Shown: positions 8,986 to 18,172 of the stretch, piece by piece
Layout: each line of letters begins with the position of its first letter
How positions within the stretch are numbered: the first letter of the stretch is position 1
Source of the DNA: Bacteroides oleiciplenus YIT 12058
GTDB taxonomy: Bacteria > Bacteroidota > Bacteroidia > Bacteroidales > Bacteroidaceae
Assembly (NCBI RefSeq): GCF_000315485.1
Contig: NZ_JH992941.1
Span: 62,001-126,000 of the forward strand
Length of the DNA: 64,000 nucleotides
Reading direction: 5' to 3'
The notes under the pieces: model-generated
The model's input: only the letters and a program-made list of their open reading frames with translations
Database searches by the model: none
Told to the model about the DNA's origin: nothing
Translations under genes and position numbers: made by a program

Positions 8986-10897
8986 TGCCTGTTGTATGAT
9001 TCTTCAGATATAACAAAGCATTCCGAGGTACAGTATATACTAACGAATCAGCAACAGCTGTTTGTCTGCCAAGAGAATTCCAGTTCCCTTTATCCCAGTA
9101 AAATAGTTCATAGACATGATCCTTATAAATAAAACTCACATCATTCCGGGGGGTATATATTGCTTTACTTACCCGATAAGATTTTCCTAAATCTAAACCA
9201 GCCCAACCGGTATCGGGAAATTTATAATCAAAAGATGTATCTGGATTACCATCAAAGACATTTGTATATTCACGCCTACCGTCGTCTCCATAACATCCCG
9301 GAGTACCTATGACCTGCCCCTTCAAAGGCAATGTATCCAAACTGTTTTCATAGAAAGAAAGTTCTGCTATATTACAATAACTACCTTTTCCACCACGATA
9401 GCGAACATACCTATATGCCCTATCCGGATCCAGATAAGCGACAGTATACAGCCGATAGGGAGCCTCTTTTATTAACAATAGCGTATCCACATTCTGAAAG
9501 TCCTTCTGATTGCTGCCCTCTATTACTCCACCAATCATACGAGTATTAAAATAATTCCTAACTGCAAAATAGAACTTCTTATAAACACTAATCTTATGAC
9601 ATTCTTGCAATGGATTAAGATAATGAATTTCCCCTGTATTATGATTTAGCGTAAAAGGATTGGATAATGCTTGAAGACCATTTTCATTATATGTTGCCAG
9701 AATAGCCACTATCCCTCCTTCTACATTATCAAAACAAGCAGCCTTCCTATTAAAAGAAGTATAAGCGACAGGAATCCATTCTTGTTTGTTTGCAAAACAC
9801 AAGTATACCAATTCACCAGTACGAGGGCAATCATACAGTTCTTTTTGAGGAATAGTTATCTGTCTATTCTGTTGCCCCAGATAAGTAGCCGTTACATCAT
9901 GAAAAAAAGGATATCTGAAAATAGGATGAACAGACAGCACATCTTTCAATTCTTTTGTCAATTCCTCATTCAGGCTATAAGTCACGCGATATACTTTTCC
10001 TTTAGTCATATCATATTCCGATGCCTTTTTCCACATTTTTTGATCAGGAAATTCCGCCATATATGTATTACGGTCCTTATCCAATATAAAATTCCAAAAA
10101 TGCGAAGCATTAGTATCGCCACGCTGTATTACCCTATCCATACCACATGGAAAGCCAAGAGCACGCATCACATATATCATTGCATCAGCAAATTCACGAC
10201 AACTTCCTGTTTTCCATTTCAATGCTACCGGACCTATATGAGGTCCTTTTGGGAAAAGACTTGTATAGCGATACTTCCCTTGTCTTAAAGTATCCATTAA
10301 AATCTGAGCCGCTTTTGTTATATCATTGCTATCAGCTGATTTGCGAAATTTATCGAGCAGAGGATTATATTTATCATACAACTCCTTACGCCATAACGAA
10401 AGAGGCTCATCCCCAATCCTATAAGGCAATATATACTCACAGAAATCCCCAAAATTTACATTTCCTCCCCATGGCTGTTCTTTCCAAACCTTGAATGCCC
10501 ATTCTATATGTTCAACTAAGAAAGCGGAGTCTACCACTTCAATATCCTTTTTACGGCTAAGCATATCTATTGAAAACTCTCCATCCGCCTTTTTCAGTGA
10601 ATCTACAATAAATTGAGCTCCTTTTATATTAGTGGAATGAGCCTCAAAATAACGAAGATATTTCTGCAATTCTTTCCCTTCATAGAAACCATAATAGGGC
10701 ATGTTCTTTATAAGAAAACATGCAGCATGGTATTTTTGATTATCACTTTCCCGATAATGGCTTAACACCTTCAATAACTCACCTTTATTGGCACCTGCCA
10801 TATTCAATGCACTTTCTAAACGGCTATCTTGTTGTTCAATGCAAGCAGATAAAAAAGTCAGAGCACACACGCATACAAATATATAAATACACCTCAT
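8936..10897 (-). CDS. Transglutaminase-like lipoprotein
   Basis: A 653-residue lipoprotein (lipobox FLSAC). The middle region contains a transglutaminase/cysteine-protease-like core: the nucleophile Cys sits in TGSCREFADAMIYVMRALGF, and the His in TNASHFWNFILD, followed by an acidic residue in MAEFPDQ. Members of this superfamily hydrolyse or transfer amide bonds; the substrate here is unknown. The C-terminal third looks like a discoidin/F5/8-type beta sandwich (NVFDGNPDTSFDYKFPDTGW, then GLDLGKSYRVSKA). I chose ATG at 10897 rather than GTG at 10906 because GGAG lies 8-11 nt upstream and the upstream gene stops 5 nt before. It is the penultimate gene of the cluster. Confidence 0.8.
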   Translation of the reverse strand: MRCIYIFVCVCALTFLSACIEQQDSRLESALNMAGANKGELLKVLSHYRESDNQKYHAACFLIKNMPYYGFYEGKELQKYLRYFEAHSTNIKGAQFIVDSLKKADGEFSIDMLSRKKDIEVVDSAFLVEHIEWAFKVWKEQPWGGNVNFGDFCEYILPYRIGDEPLSLWRKELYDKYNPLLDKFRKSADSNDITKAAQILMDTLRQGKYRYTSLFPKGPHIGPVALKWKTGSCREFADAMIYVMRALGFPCGMDRVIQRGDTNASHFWNFILDKDRNTYMAEFPDQKMWKKASEYDMTKGKVYRVTYSLNEELTKELKDVLSVHPIFRYPFFHDVTATYLGQQNRQITIPQKELYDCPRTGELVYLCFANKQEWIPVAYTSFNRKAACFDNVEGGIVAILATYNENGLQALSNPFTLNHNTGEIHYLNPLQECHKISVYKKFYFAVRNYFNTRMIGGVIEGSNQKDFQNVDTLLLIKEAPYRLYTVAYLDPDRAYRYVRYRGGKGSYCNIAELSFYENSLDTLPLKGQVIGTPGCYGDDGRREYTNVFDGNPDTSFDYKFPDTGWAGLDLGKSYRVSKAIYTPRNDVSFIYKDHVYELFYWDKGNWNSLGRQTAVADSLVYTVPRNALLYLKNHTTGNDERIFEYEGRRQIFW

Positions 10898-10902
10898 ATA
10901 AA

Positions 10903-12570
10903 TCACTCCAGTTTATTTACTATTTTCTTTATTTCCTTACGCATCTCTTCGATTGCCGTCGAATGTACCTTAGGCTTTTTAGTCAACACAACATCAGCAA
11001 CTTCTTTCAATTTATCGGGCCGATAAAACTCCGGTTCGGCATAAAGATTTGCTAATAAATAATAGGGATAAATCCTGCCCGGCAGGCGATGAACCGACCG
11101 TAGGAAAAAAGCTTCCGCCTGTTCATAACGATGCAGTTCCTGATAGTTCTTACCTATAATATTCAGAACCATTGGATCGGTAGAATATAGGCAAGCCTCT
11201 TTCAAATATTTATTGGACTCATTATAAAAGCCCGACTTATACAGGCTATGCCCGTACTCAAACAGAAACGCCCCTTTCTCCTTCAATACCGGATAAAGTT
11301 CTCCATAAGATTTATTGGCAACTTTATAAGCTCCCGAATTATAGAACATTTTTGCATACACCCACTTTCGGCAGGCATCTTCTTCTTGCTTCCACTTCTC
11401 CGTATAGCCGCCTATCCACAAAATGAGGCAAATACACAAGATTAGTGGTTTATAGATAAAATCTCCCACCCCGCAAGCAAGAAGCAGCAATATCCCTGCT
11501 ACCACAAAAGCCGGAAAATACATAGGATAGGAAGAAAAGGAGAAGATAAGCAAAGACAGGATTGCACCGCAGATGCCGTAGCGCCCACGCTTCGCCCCCA
11601 TCCATAAACATGTCCCAATAGCAACCAGCACTATTACACAGACGACAACTCCTTCCGTCAAAGCCAGCGACAAATATTCATTGAACACATATTCCGGACT
11701 TCCGACCACACGTTCTTCCCACTCTTCATAATCACCCCGAACAAAATAATCTTCCTGTGCCTCACCATACGCAAAAGCAAATCCCTTGTCACACCCCGAT
11801 GGGTAGTTAACAATAGCCTGACAAGTTATTTTCCATAGAAACAGGCGGCCCAATGCAGAATCAGGTTTCAGAAGAAACGCCCCGACACCTCCCAATATCA
11901 GGATAAAAAGTGCACTCATTCCCAACAAAATAGATCGTTTCTTATACCTCTGCCACAACACATTCCATTTGCTTTTATCGCGATGCATATATGCTACCCA
12001 ACCGCAACCAACCGCCGCAGCCACCCAGGCAGAGCGGCTCATTGTAGCGGGCAACACACAAAGAATCAAGATACCTGCTATGGCAACTACGACTTTCTCT
12101 ATTTTATAGCGAACAGAGCGTTCCTTACAAGTACGGGCACGTAAATATAAATGCAAGCAGACAGGCAACACCATAGCCAAATACCCTGCATAGGGTCCCG
12201 GATTGAAGAAAGACCCTGTTAGTGCATAGCGGGAGTGACCTGAAGCGGAAAAGCCATACAATTGCCGCAAGCCCCAAACCGCTTCGACACTCCCCCAAAG
12301 CACCAAACTCCATGAAACATAGACAGAAAAACGAAAGAAACATATCACTTTTTTCAAGGAGTCTCTCTTCACAAGTTGTAACAGGCAGGTTATAATAATA
12401 CAGGCGGCTGAAAACAGAGTAGATTTACCAAGCCATATCCATTGTCCTACATTTTCTCCCACAGGAAGTTCGAGTGTAACCACCCCTACCACACTCAACA
12501 AAGAGCAGACGGTAGCAAGCAGCAACACTACTACCACCTCTTTTACTCTATTTATCCATAGCCTTATCAC
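10903..12570 (-). CDS. O-antigen ligase-like polytopic protein with C-terminal TPRs
   Basis: A 555-residue inner-membrane protein with about ten to twelve hydrophobic helices in the first 395 residues, then a soluble helical repeat region (about 400-540) that looks like TPR. The WzyC/O-antigen-ligase signatures are visible: TGSFFNPGPYAGYLAMVLP, MSRSAWVAA, a periplasmic loop ending GCDKGFAFAYGEAQ, and FNEYLSLALTEG. Proteins of this superfamily join glycans to lipids or to proteins. Its stop precedes the transglutaminase start by 5 nt, and its start overlaps the signal peptidase stop by 4 nt (ATGA), so it is in one operon with both. Which acceptor it uses is unknown. Confidence 0.85.
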   Translation of the reverse strand: MIRLWINRVKEVVVVLLLATVCSLLSVVGVVTLELPVGENVGQWIWLGKSTLFSAACIIITCLLQLVKRDSLKKVICFFRFSVYVSWSLVLWGSVEAVWGLRQLYGFSASGHSRYALTGSFFNPGPYAGYLAMVLPVCLHLYLRARTCKERSVRYKIEKVVVAIAGILILCVLPATMSRSAWVAAAVGCGWVAYMHRDKSKWNVLWQRYKKRSILLGMSALFILILGGVGAFLLKPDSALGRLFLWKITCQAIVNYPSGCDKGFAFAYGEAQEDYFVRGDYEEWEERVVGSPEYVFNEYLSLALTEGVVVCVIVLVAIGTCLWMGAKRGRYGICGAILSLLIFSFSSYPMYFPAFVVAGILLLLACGVGDFIYKPLILCICLILWIGGYTEKWKQEEDACRKWVYAKMFYNSGAYKVANKSYGELYPVLKEKGAFLFEYGHSLYKSGFYNESNKYLKEACLYSTDPMVLNIIGKNYQELHRYEQAEAFFLRSVHRLPGRIYPYYLLANLYAEPEFYRPDKLKEVADVVLTKKPKVHSTAIEEMRKEIKKIVNKLE

Positions 12571-13478
12571 TTTATCTTTTTAAATATCCGGTTCCACCTT
12601 ATTTTATTTGTATTATTATCTACCGACTTCCATACCCTGACGGCTTTTCCCACAATAAAAGGTTCAGGCAATAATCCCCAATAACGGGAATCTTGAGAGT
12701 TCATGACCTTATCCCCCGCTACAAAATAATAATTTTCTATAAAGCTGTAGGTTTGTATCACACTATCATTCAGCGAAACAGTATCTCCACGTACAAACAA
12801 TTTCTTTTTTTGTTCCCATTCTATTATGTTCTTATATAGAATAACATGCATAGAATCCATCTTCAAGTTATCACCTTTAGCAGGAATATAAAGAGGTCCA
12901 AAGTTTACTATGTCCCAAGTAAATGCCGAATTATAGGGATACCCCTTCATTACAATTCCCAGCTCTTCCGCTTCCCCCCTCTTCACTAAACCCATCAAAG
13001 TTTCTTGTGTCTCCACATTACCTAAATACGTATCCTTTCCTCGCACCTTATATCGTGCATCCTTTATTTCAAATGTATCTCCCGGCAATGCAACACAGCG
13101 CTTTACATAATACTTCATTATATCAAAGGCAATGCTATCCCAACGCTGTTTAGAATAGGGAAAATTAAAGACTATTACATCATTTCTTTTTATCTTCCCT
13201 AATCCCGGCAAACGATATATATGTGTGTCCTTTCCTTCCAAAGCATCCCATACATTGAACAAACGTCCTCCCATTACACCTTTATTCACCAAGATGTTAT
13301 CTCCTGCAAGCAGAGCAGGTTCCATAGAATCAGAAGGAATTTTGAATGTGGCAATACAGATCACTTGAAGGACTATGCAGATCAATACCACTCCACAGAT
13401 TATTAAGAATAGATTAATAATCTTATCAAGATACCAATCTAAGCTTCTTTTCGTATGGGAATCATTGCTATTCTGCAT
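12567..13478 (-). CDS. lepB: Signal peptidase I (S26), accessory copy
   Basis: A 303-residue serine-lysine protease with one N-terminal membrane helix (about 20-42). The catalytic Ser is in IPSDSMEPAL (box B) and the general-base Lys in YYVKRCVALPGD (box D); box E appears as GDKVMNSQDSRYWG. All are intact, so it should cleave signal peptides on the periplasmic face. Its position inside the NVEALA/propeller cluster, with a 4-bp overlap downstream and an 11-bp overlap upstream, suggests a dedicated peptidase for local substrates rather than the housekeeping copy. That assignment of substrate is inferred from context only. Confidence 0.92.
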   Translation of the reverse strand: MQNSNDSHTKRSLDWYLDKIINLFLIICGVVLICIVLQVICIATFKIPSDSMEPALLAGDNILVNKGVMGGRLFNVWDALEGKDTHIYRLPGLGKIKRNDVIVFNFPYSKQRWDSIAFDIMKYYVKRCVALPGDTFEIKDARYKVRGKDTYLGNVETQETLMGLVKRGEAEELGIVMKGYPYNSAFTWDIVNFGPLYIPAKGDNLKMDSMHVILYKNIIEWEQKKKLFVRGDTVSLNDSVIQTYSFIENYYFVAGDKVMNSQDSRYWGLLPEPFIVGKAVRVWKSVDNNTNKIRWNRIFKKIK

Positions 13479-14346
13479 TTCCCGTTATTTTCAAAACTAT
13501 CGGAGAAGTTTCCACATTGCAATATACGGTTATTGTCTTATCAAAATATTCAGGGTGCTCAGCTTTATAGGTGACATTCAATATCATCTCCTTTCCCGGC
13601 TGCACAGGCTCTTTGGAATAATCTACAGAAGTACAGCCACAGGACGTATTGACGTATTCAACAACTAATGGTTTATTGCCTGTGTTCTTTAAAACAAAAG
13701 CCGATTTTTGTTCCTTTTCCCAATCAAAGTTACCCAATGAAACAGAGGTTTTGCCGATATCCACTTTCGTTCTTATTACCTTGCTTTCATCTTTCTGTTC
13801 CACTACTTCTCCTTGAATAATCTTTAAGTACAATTCTTTCACTTTAGGATTATGGATAGGATTACCGATTGCCAAAACTTTATCATCCTTATCCAACAAA
13901 AATGTATGGAAGTTCATATCTGATACAGGAAAATGGTTCAATTCATTTAACCTATTCTCTTTATCAATGCAAATAGGATAAGTAAATCTCTCCGATTTTA
14001 ATGTAATCAAAAGATCTCTTCTTTTCTCAGGAGAGAAAAAAAATAGAAACTTCACAGAATTCATCCCTAAGCTATCCACTTCTTCCATAAAAGTTTTCCA
14101 TTTCTCCAATTGCAATTTACAACTTATGCAACCAATAGAATCCACATAAGTTAGGATTTTGTATTTTCCTGACATTGAAAAGTCAATAGTATCTTTATCC
14201 TGTACTGTAAATACAGGATTTGTGGGAAACAAAATTTCTTTCCCACTCCATATCTTCAACAATGCTGCAACATCCTCTTTCTTCTGATCGCCACAAGAAA
14301 ATAGAGAAAAGAGAATAAAGATGGTTATAAAGTTTCTAAAGTTCAT
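13468..14346 (-). CDS. Lipoprotein with thioredoxin-like motif and DUF1573 domain
   Basis: A 292-residue lipoprotein (lipobox SLFSC). The first half resembles a redoxin fold: YVDSIGCISCKLQLEKW has a CxxC near the expected helix start, followed by the DKENRLNELNHF region. The second half (about 195-292) matches DUF1573: VLKNTGNKPLVVEYVNTSCG is followed by CTSVDYSKEPVQPGK, an Ig-like strand set with two cysteines. It may reduce or shuffle disulfides at the membrane. That would fit the cysteine-containing NVEALA peptides nearby, but this is inference. I chose ATG at 14346 over TTG at 14355. It overlaps lepB by 11 bp. Confidence 0.8.
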   Translation of the reverse strand: MNFRNFITIFILFSLFSCGDQKKEDVAALLKIWSGKEILFPTNPVFTVQDKDTIDFSMSGKYKILTYVDSIGCISCKLQLEKWKTFMEEVDSLGMNSVKFLFFFSPEKRRDLLITLKSERFTYPICIDKENRLNELNHFPVSDMNFHTFLLDKDDKVLAIGNPIHNPKVKELYLKIIQGEVVEQKDESKVIRTKVDIGKTSVSLGNFDWEKEQKSAFVLKNTGNKPLVVEYVNTSCGCTSVDYSKEPVQPGKEMILNVTYKAEHPEYFDKTITVYCNVETSPIVLKITGNAE

Positions 14347-14376
14347 ACCAATCAAAATTAACCATATCCTAATTTT

Positions 14377-15375
14377 CTAATTACTAATGTATTTTTCAAG
14401 ATCAAGATAAGCAAATTGATATTCGTCGTCCAAATTCATAATAATTCGCTTATTCTCCTCATCATAACATAAATCATTAATTCTACGTCCTATATCTAAT
14501 GTCTTTAAATAATCTCCCGTGATATTAAACACATGAAGTATCCTCGCCCCATCATTATGATTCCAATCTTCTCCTATGTATGAAACAACTATCTTATCAC
14601 CACAGATAGCTGCATCTACAAAATGCTCCTTTCCATCACCATTTTCATCCCAATTAGGACCATAAACATTGCATTGTAATTCTCCATCCAGATTGTACAA
14701 GCTTATCAAATCATATCGCCGGTTACACTCCACCAATGTATTATATCGGGGTGAAACAGCAAAAGTCACCCGTTTCTTTTTATCTGCAGGATGAACATAA
14801 TCGATCAGTTCTGCTTCTCCTGTTATCATATTCCATTTTCCACTGGTTTGTTTAAAAGAAGAAATGGAAGTCTCTACGAACGAACCATACGACAATGTAT
14901 CATTAATATAATAATAGTCATCAGGAAAAGGCACATTTCCAAATTTCAATTTAACAGTTGGAGCATATAGAGAGTCATTTAAAAGGCTATCTAAATTATA
15001 CCTAAGGATTTTCCGCTGTCCATTGTCTGTAACATATAAATCATGCTCCTTCTCATTCCATGCAATAGATCCAATAACGGCTATTTCTGTTGGTCCTTGA
15101 CCTCTGTCTCCAAGACTCAATATATGTTTAAACGTATGTTTATCAAACACATGTACGAGATTATCAACCGACTTGTAATCGATGACAGCCAAATATTCAC
15201 CACACATATATGGTTGTGCCACAGCACCTATCAGAACATCCTCCGTATCTATTTCCTTCACATCGTCTTTTACATTAACGATATTCGCCCTCCGGTTCTG
15301 TCGTTTCTCATTTATTTCCTTTGAAGTACATGCACCGCAGACTAAAACCACCAAAAGATATAACACTAATTTCAT
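14377..15375 (-). CDS. Six-bladed beta-propeller lipoprotein (copy C)
   Basis: A 332-residue lipoprotein (lipobox VCGAC) built of beta-propeller blades of the Bacteroides 6-bladed/BF3164-like type. Recognisable features are the early IVNVKDDVKEI segment, the blade turn LSLGDRGQGPTEIA, and the closing DEENKRIIMNLDDEYQFAYL. It should sit on the periplasmic or surface face of a membrane and bind a ligand; no catalytic motif is seen. It is a close paralogue of the next gene upstream, sharing the C-terminal motif DDExQFAYLDL. Confidence 0.8.
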   Translation of the reverse strand: MKLVLYLLVVLVCGACTSKEINEKRQNRRANIVNVKDDVKEIDTEDVLIGAVAQPYMCGEYLAVIDYKSVDNLVHVFDKHTFKHILSLGDRGQGPTEIAVIGSIAWNEKEHDLYVTDNGQRKILRYNLDSLLNDSLYAPTVKLKFGNVPFPDDYYYINDTLSYGSFVETSISSFKQTSGKWNMITGEAELIDYVHPADKKKRVTFAVSPRYNTLVECNRRYDLISLYNLDGELQCNVYGPNWDENGDGKEHFVDAAICGDKIVVSYIGEDWNHNDGARILHVFNITGDYLKTLDIGRRINDLCYDEENKRIIMNLDDEYQFAYLDLEKYISN

Positions 15376-15485
15376 AAGCTATTATATAATCTAAAATTAA
15401 TCATAATCGTTTTATGTAAAAGTATGATCCAAGATATTAATGGTGTTCTTTTTCTAATTTTCTTTCATTCTTTCTTTTTTACATA

Positions 15486-16490
15486 TTATTCCAAAAGGTC
15501 ATCTAAGTCAAGATAAGCAAACTGTATCTCATCATCTAACACCATTATAATCCGGTTATATTCTGAATCATAACAGAATATAATAATATTATAACCCACA
15601 TTTAACGTCTTTATATAGTTACCATCCAAATCATAGACCAAAAGTTTAGAAACATATATATTACCCACATCAGGACTCCTCTCACCCGAATAGCCTACAA
15701 TAATATGATTTTTACAAATAGCAATGCTTCCATAATAATAAATCATAGCATTACTCGTCGCATTGTCCCAATCAGGACCATAAATATAATGTTTAAGATT
15801 TCCTTGAAGGTCATAAGTGGCTAATAAATCGTGATGGTCATAGCTCACTGCTATCAGGTTCTTTTCCAAAGAAACTGCATATCGAATTCTTTTTCTTTCA
15901 ACCTCCGGATGTCCATTTATCAATGGATGTATATCTCCAGTTCTCATATTCCACGTAACTAAAGACTCTTGAAAATGTTTGCCCGGTTCTGCCGTAACAC
16001 AACAAGCATAACAAAGGGTATCATTGCCATAGGAAAGCATGACTGGTGTAGCTGCTTTATTCATATCTAATCGATATTTAGGCAAAGGATTTAACAAAAC
16101 GCTATCTAAATCATAACCAGATATTTGCATCTTACCGTAATCAGCAACATATATACGTTGATGTAGCACGTCCGGCATAAGCTCCCCTAATCTTGTTATC
16201 TCATCAGGACCTTCTCCAGAATGTCCTATTCCTGCTATATATGAAAAATTCTTTTTATCAAAAAGAAAAATTTGGTTATCTTCAGAATAGCCATCGGATA
16301 AAATAAAATATTTGTCTAAGATATAAGGTCTTGCTCCTCCGCCAATAAGAGGAGTATCTATCACTATTTCTCTAACTAATTCTTTTACATTCATTATATT
16401 ACCGGAATGACGCAAGTGTTTGTCAACGCCTGAATTATTAGAACATCCCCACAATAAGGTAAACAGAATAAAAAACAAAAGGTATTTCAT
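15486..16490 (-). CDS. Six-bladed beta-propeller lipoprotein (copy B)
   Basis: A 334-residue lipoprotein (lipobox LLWGC) paralogous to the gene downstream. It has the same architecture: IMNVKELVREI near the start, the turn IGHSGEGPDEITRLG, and the closing NRIIMVLDDEIQFAYLDL. The start follows the first NVEALA gene by 120 bp that contain a stem-loop. The pairing of a small NVEALA peptide gene with a propeller lipoprotein is repeated one unit upstream, which suggests the propeller binds or presents the peptide. Confidence 0.8.
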   Translation of the reverse strand: MKYLLFFILFTLLWGCSNNSGVDKHLRHSGNIMNVKELVREIVIDTPLIGGGARPYILDKYFILSDGYSEDNQIFLFDKKNFSYIAGIGHSGEGPDEITRLGELMPDVLHQRIYVADYGKMQISGYDLDSVLLNPLPKYRLDMNKAATPVMLSYGNDTLCYACCVTAEPGKHFQESLVTWNMRTGDIHPLINGHPEVERKRIRYAVSLEKNLIAVSYDHHDLLATYDLQGNLKHYIYGPDWDNATSNAMIYYYGSIAICKNHIIVGYSGERSPDVGNIYVSKLLVYDLDGNYIKTLNVGYNIIIFCYDSEYNRIIMVLDDEIQFAYLDLDDLLE

Positions 16491-16526
16491 AAAAACAATT
16501 TTAAGTTACATGAAATCTTAATACTG

Positions 16527-16571
16527 CATAAAGGAAGAGGCACATGAAAAATGTAACCTCTTTCCCTTATG
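16527..16571 (-). other. Stem-loop between NVEALA peptide gene and propeller gene
   Basis: The arms 16527-16540 and 16557-16571 pair over about 14 bp with one bulge, and the loop pairs further (ACAT/ATGT). There is no T-run after it on the minus strand, so an mRNA-stabilising or processing element is more likely than a terminator. It could let the small gene be expressed above the downstream genes. Confidence 0.5.
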
Positions 16572-16610
16572 TTTCTAAAAATACTCTATTGAGCAAAAAT
16601 ACAAGAATGA

Positions 16611-16856
16611 TTACTGCCAATGTACCTCTCTCATGTCTGGGTATATTTTAAAGCAATGACAATACGAATTAAGACTGCTAGTACATCCATTCGGACAATC
16701 AGGGTTCACCTCATACCTCGCTAATGCTTCTACATTAGCCAACATCAAATCCGACATGGTATCTACTCTCTGATTTGCATAAATACCATATCCTGCAATC
16801 GCCGCAAATGCTGCAACAAATGCTATCTTAATCATTTTCTTCATACTATTCTTCAT
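16611..16856 (-). CDS. NVEALA-family small secreted peptide 1
   Basis: An 81-residue protein. Its N-terminal 27 residues form a signal peptide or membrane anchor (MIKIAFVAAFAAIAGYG), then comes MSDLMLANVEALARYE, the hallmark of the Bacteroides NVEALA family (Pfam NVEALA, as I remember it). After the motif the tail is short and cysteine-rich (four Cys in about 16 residues: NPDCPNGCTSSLNSYCHC). The split between a conserved leader-like segment and a variable Cys tail resembles secreted peptide precursors. Start codon: the first ATG (MKNSMKKM); ATGs five and eight codons in are alternatives. Function unknown. Confidence 0.85.
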   Translation of the reverse strand: MKNSMKKMIKIAFVAAFAAIAGYGIYANQRVDTMSDLMLANVEALARYEVNPDCPNGCTSSLNSYCHCFKIYPDMREVHWQ

Positions 16857-17042
16857 TTTTATTAGTATAAGATTATTCTTTTTTCATCATTTACCACAAG
16901 CACAATGCTCGTTTATCTTAGTCAAGATTATAAATCTTGTGAGAACTTTTTCATGCCATCCTATCGTAATGACAGAAAAAACACTTCCATCTCAGTTTTA
17001 ATCACTACCTTTGCCAAGACCTCCTTTCTTTTTTGGGGTTAT

Positions 17043-17090
17043 GGAACAAACGGTACACAATGCACCAACAAAACGTCCGCCGTTTGTTCC
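17043..17090. repeat. 11-bp perfect inverted repeat downstream of propeller copy A
   Basis: GGAACAAACGG (17043-17053) and its exact complement (17080-17090) enclose 26 nt. It lies 27 bp beyond the stop of the minus-strand propeller gene at 17117. There is no clear T-run, so it may be an RNA-stabilising stem or an operator for the following NVEALA gene. Confidence 0.5.
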
Positions 17091-17116
17091 TTCTAATTGT
17101 ATTATCTCTAAAAAAA

Positions 17117-18172
17117 CTAAATTAATTTATATTCTATTATCGGCTCATCCTTATTCACATCCGTAGCTATCATAATGCCCTTCTGCTCATCTACCGAAAT
17201 TCCATGAATATAGTGATCCAACGCGTACTTCCGAAGTGGTTTACCCTCCAGACTAAATACATAAATATTTTGTCCACCATTCGGTAAGTTAATACCTTGC
17301 TGCGCTTTCTGCATAATATCTTTAAATGCATGTCCTTGAAAGACAACATAAATAACATTATCCGTCACTTGTATATCACTGAATCCCATGATACCGGTCG
17401 GTATGCCATAGCCTTGGGATATCTGAAACTCCGGTTCGCCATTAGGCCCGATACAGGCAAGATGCGTGCTGTCTTTCAAATTATAGATTTCAAGCACCTC
17501 CCCCAGTTGAGTAGCTGCTACAAGTATTCCATTGCGAGGATTGTAATCAATAAAGCTTCGCCATGCCTGCGCTAAAGCAGGACGGGCATTCTTCAAAGCA
17601 TCCTCATTGGCAGTAGGAATAGTCCCTATTTTACGAAGTAACCTATCCTGCCGACTTACCAAACAGAAGCGACTGTCGCCGGAATAATCGGGAGTGATAA
17701 AAGTGGAATCATCATATTGTACAAAGTCCAGTGTCCGAAGTAGTTCTTCATCCAGGCTCACGGCTTCCAAACGAAGCAAAGAATCGCCGGATGAAGCAAA
17801 ACCTAATCGAGTTAATTCAGACTTATTAGAATCAAGTGTCCACAAAAAACTCCCATTCCATCGAAGATTTTCGGCTGAAAGCATCTCTTCGGGAGCATCG
17901 CCTCGTTTGCCGAAAGAGGACAAGTAATGAAAGTCGGGATAGTGAAAGGCATGGAAGAAATATTCCGTTCCATGCAAATCAAGCACTACAGCCTTGTCGT
18001 CCTGTACACGTACCCTATAAGGATAACGAAACAAAGCTGTATCCAATGACAAAGTCCGGGCTGTCAATTCTCTTGTTTCAGGAAAATCAACGTAGGACAT
18101 AGTTCTCTCATCAGACACGGAAGTGCAAGCTGCGAAGAGAAATACTAATAATATGTTAATAGAGGTCTTCAA
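17117..18172 (-). CDS. BF3164-like TolB-type beta-propeller lipoprotein (copy A)
   Basis: A 351-residue lipoprotein (lipobox FLFAAC). The start VDFPETRELTARTL, the blade element VVLDLHGTEYFFHAF and the turn LSSFGKRGDAPEEML are typical of the BF3164-like lipoprotein family. It shares the GxxGxxP(E/T)E turn with copies B and C but is more distant from them in sequence. No enzymatic motif is visible. Its first 17 bases overlap the end of the NVEALA peptide 2 gene, so the two are translationally coupled and likely made together. Confidence 0.82.
   Translation of the reverse strand: MKTSINILLVFLFAACTSVSDERTMSYVDFPETRELTARTLSLDTALFRYPYRVRVQDDKAVVLDLHGTEYFFHAFHYPDFHYLSSFGKRGDAPEEMLSAENLRWNGSFLWTLDSNKSELTRLGFASSGDSLLRLEAVSLDEELLRTLDFVQYDDSTFITPDYSGDSRFCLVSRQDRLLRKIGTIPTANEDALKNARPALAQAWRSFIDYNPRNGILVAATQLGEVLEIYNLKDSTHLACIGPNGEPEFQISQGYGIPTGIMGFSDIQVTDNVIYVVFQGHAFKDIMQKAQQGINLPNGGQNIYVFSLEGKPLRKYALDHYIHGISVDEQKGIMIATDVNKDEPIIEYKLI

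Noticed and set aside
16905..17096. Short plus-strand reading frame of 63 codons between NVEALA 1 and propeller A
   Set aside because: No family motif, no promoter or ribosome-binding site, and it overlaps an inverted repeat; likely chance.
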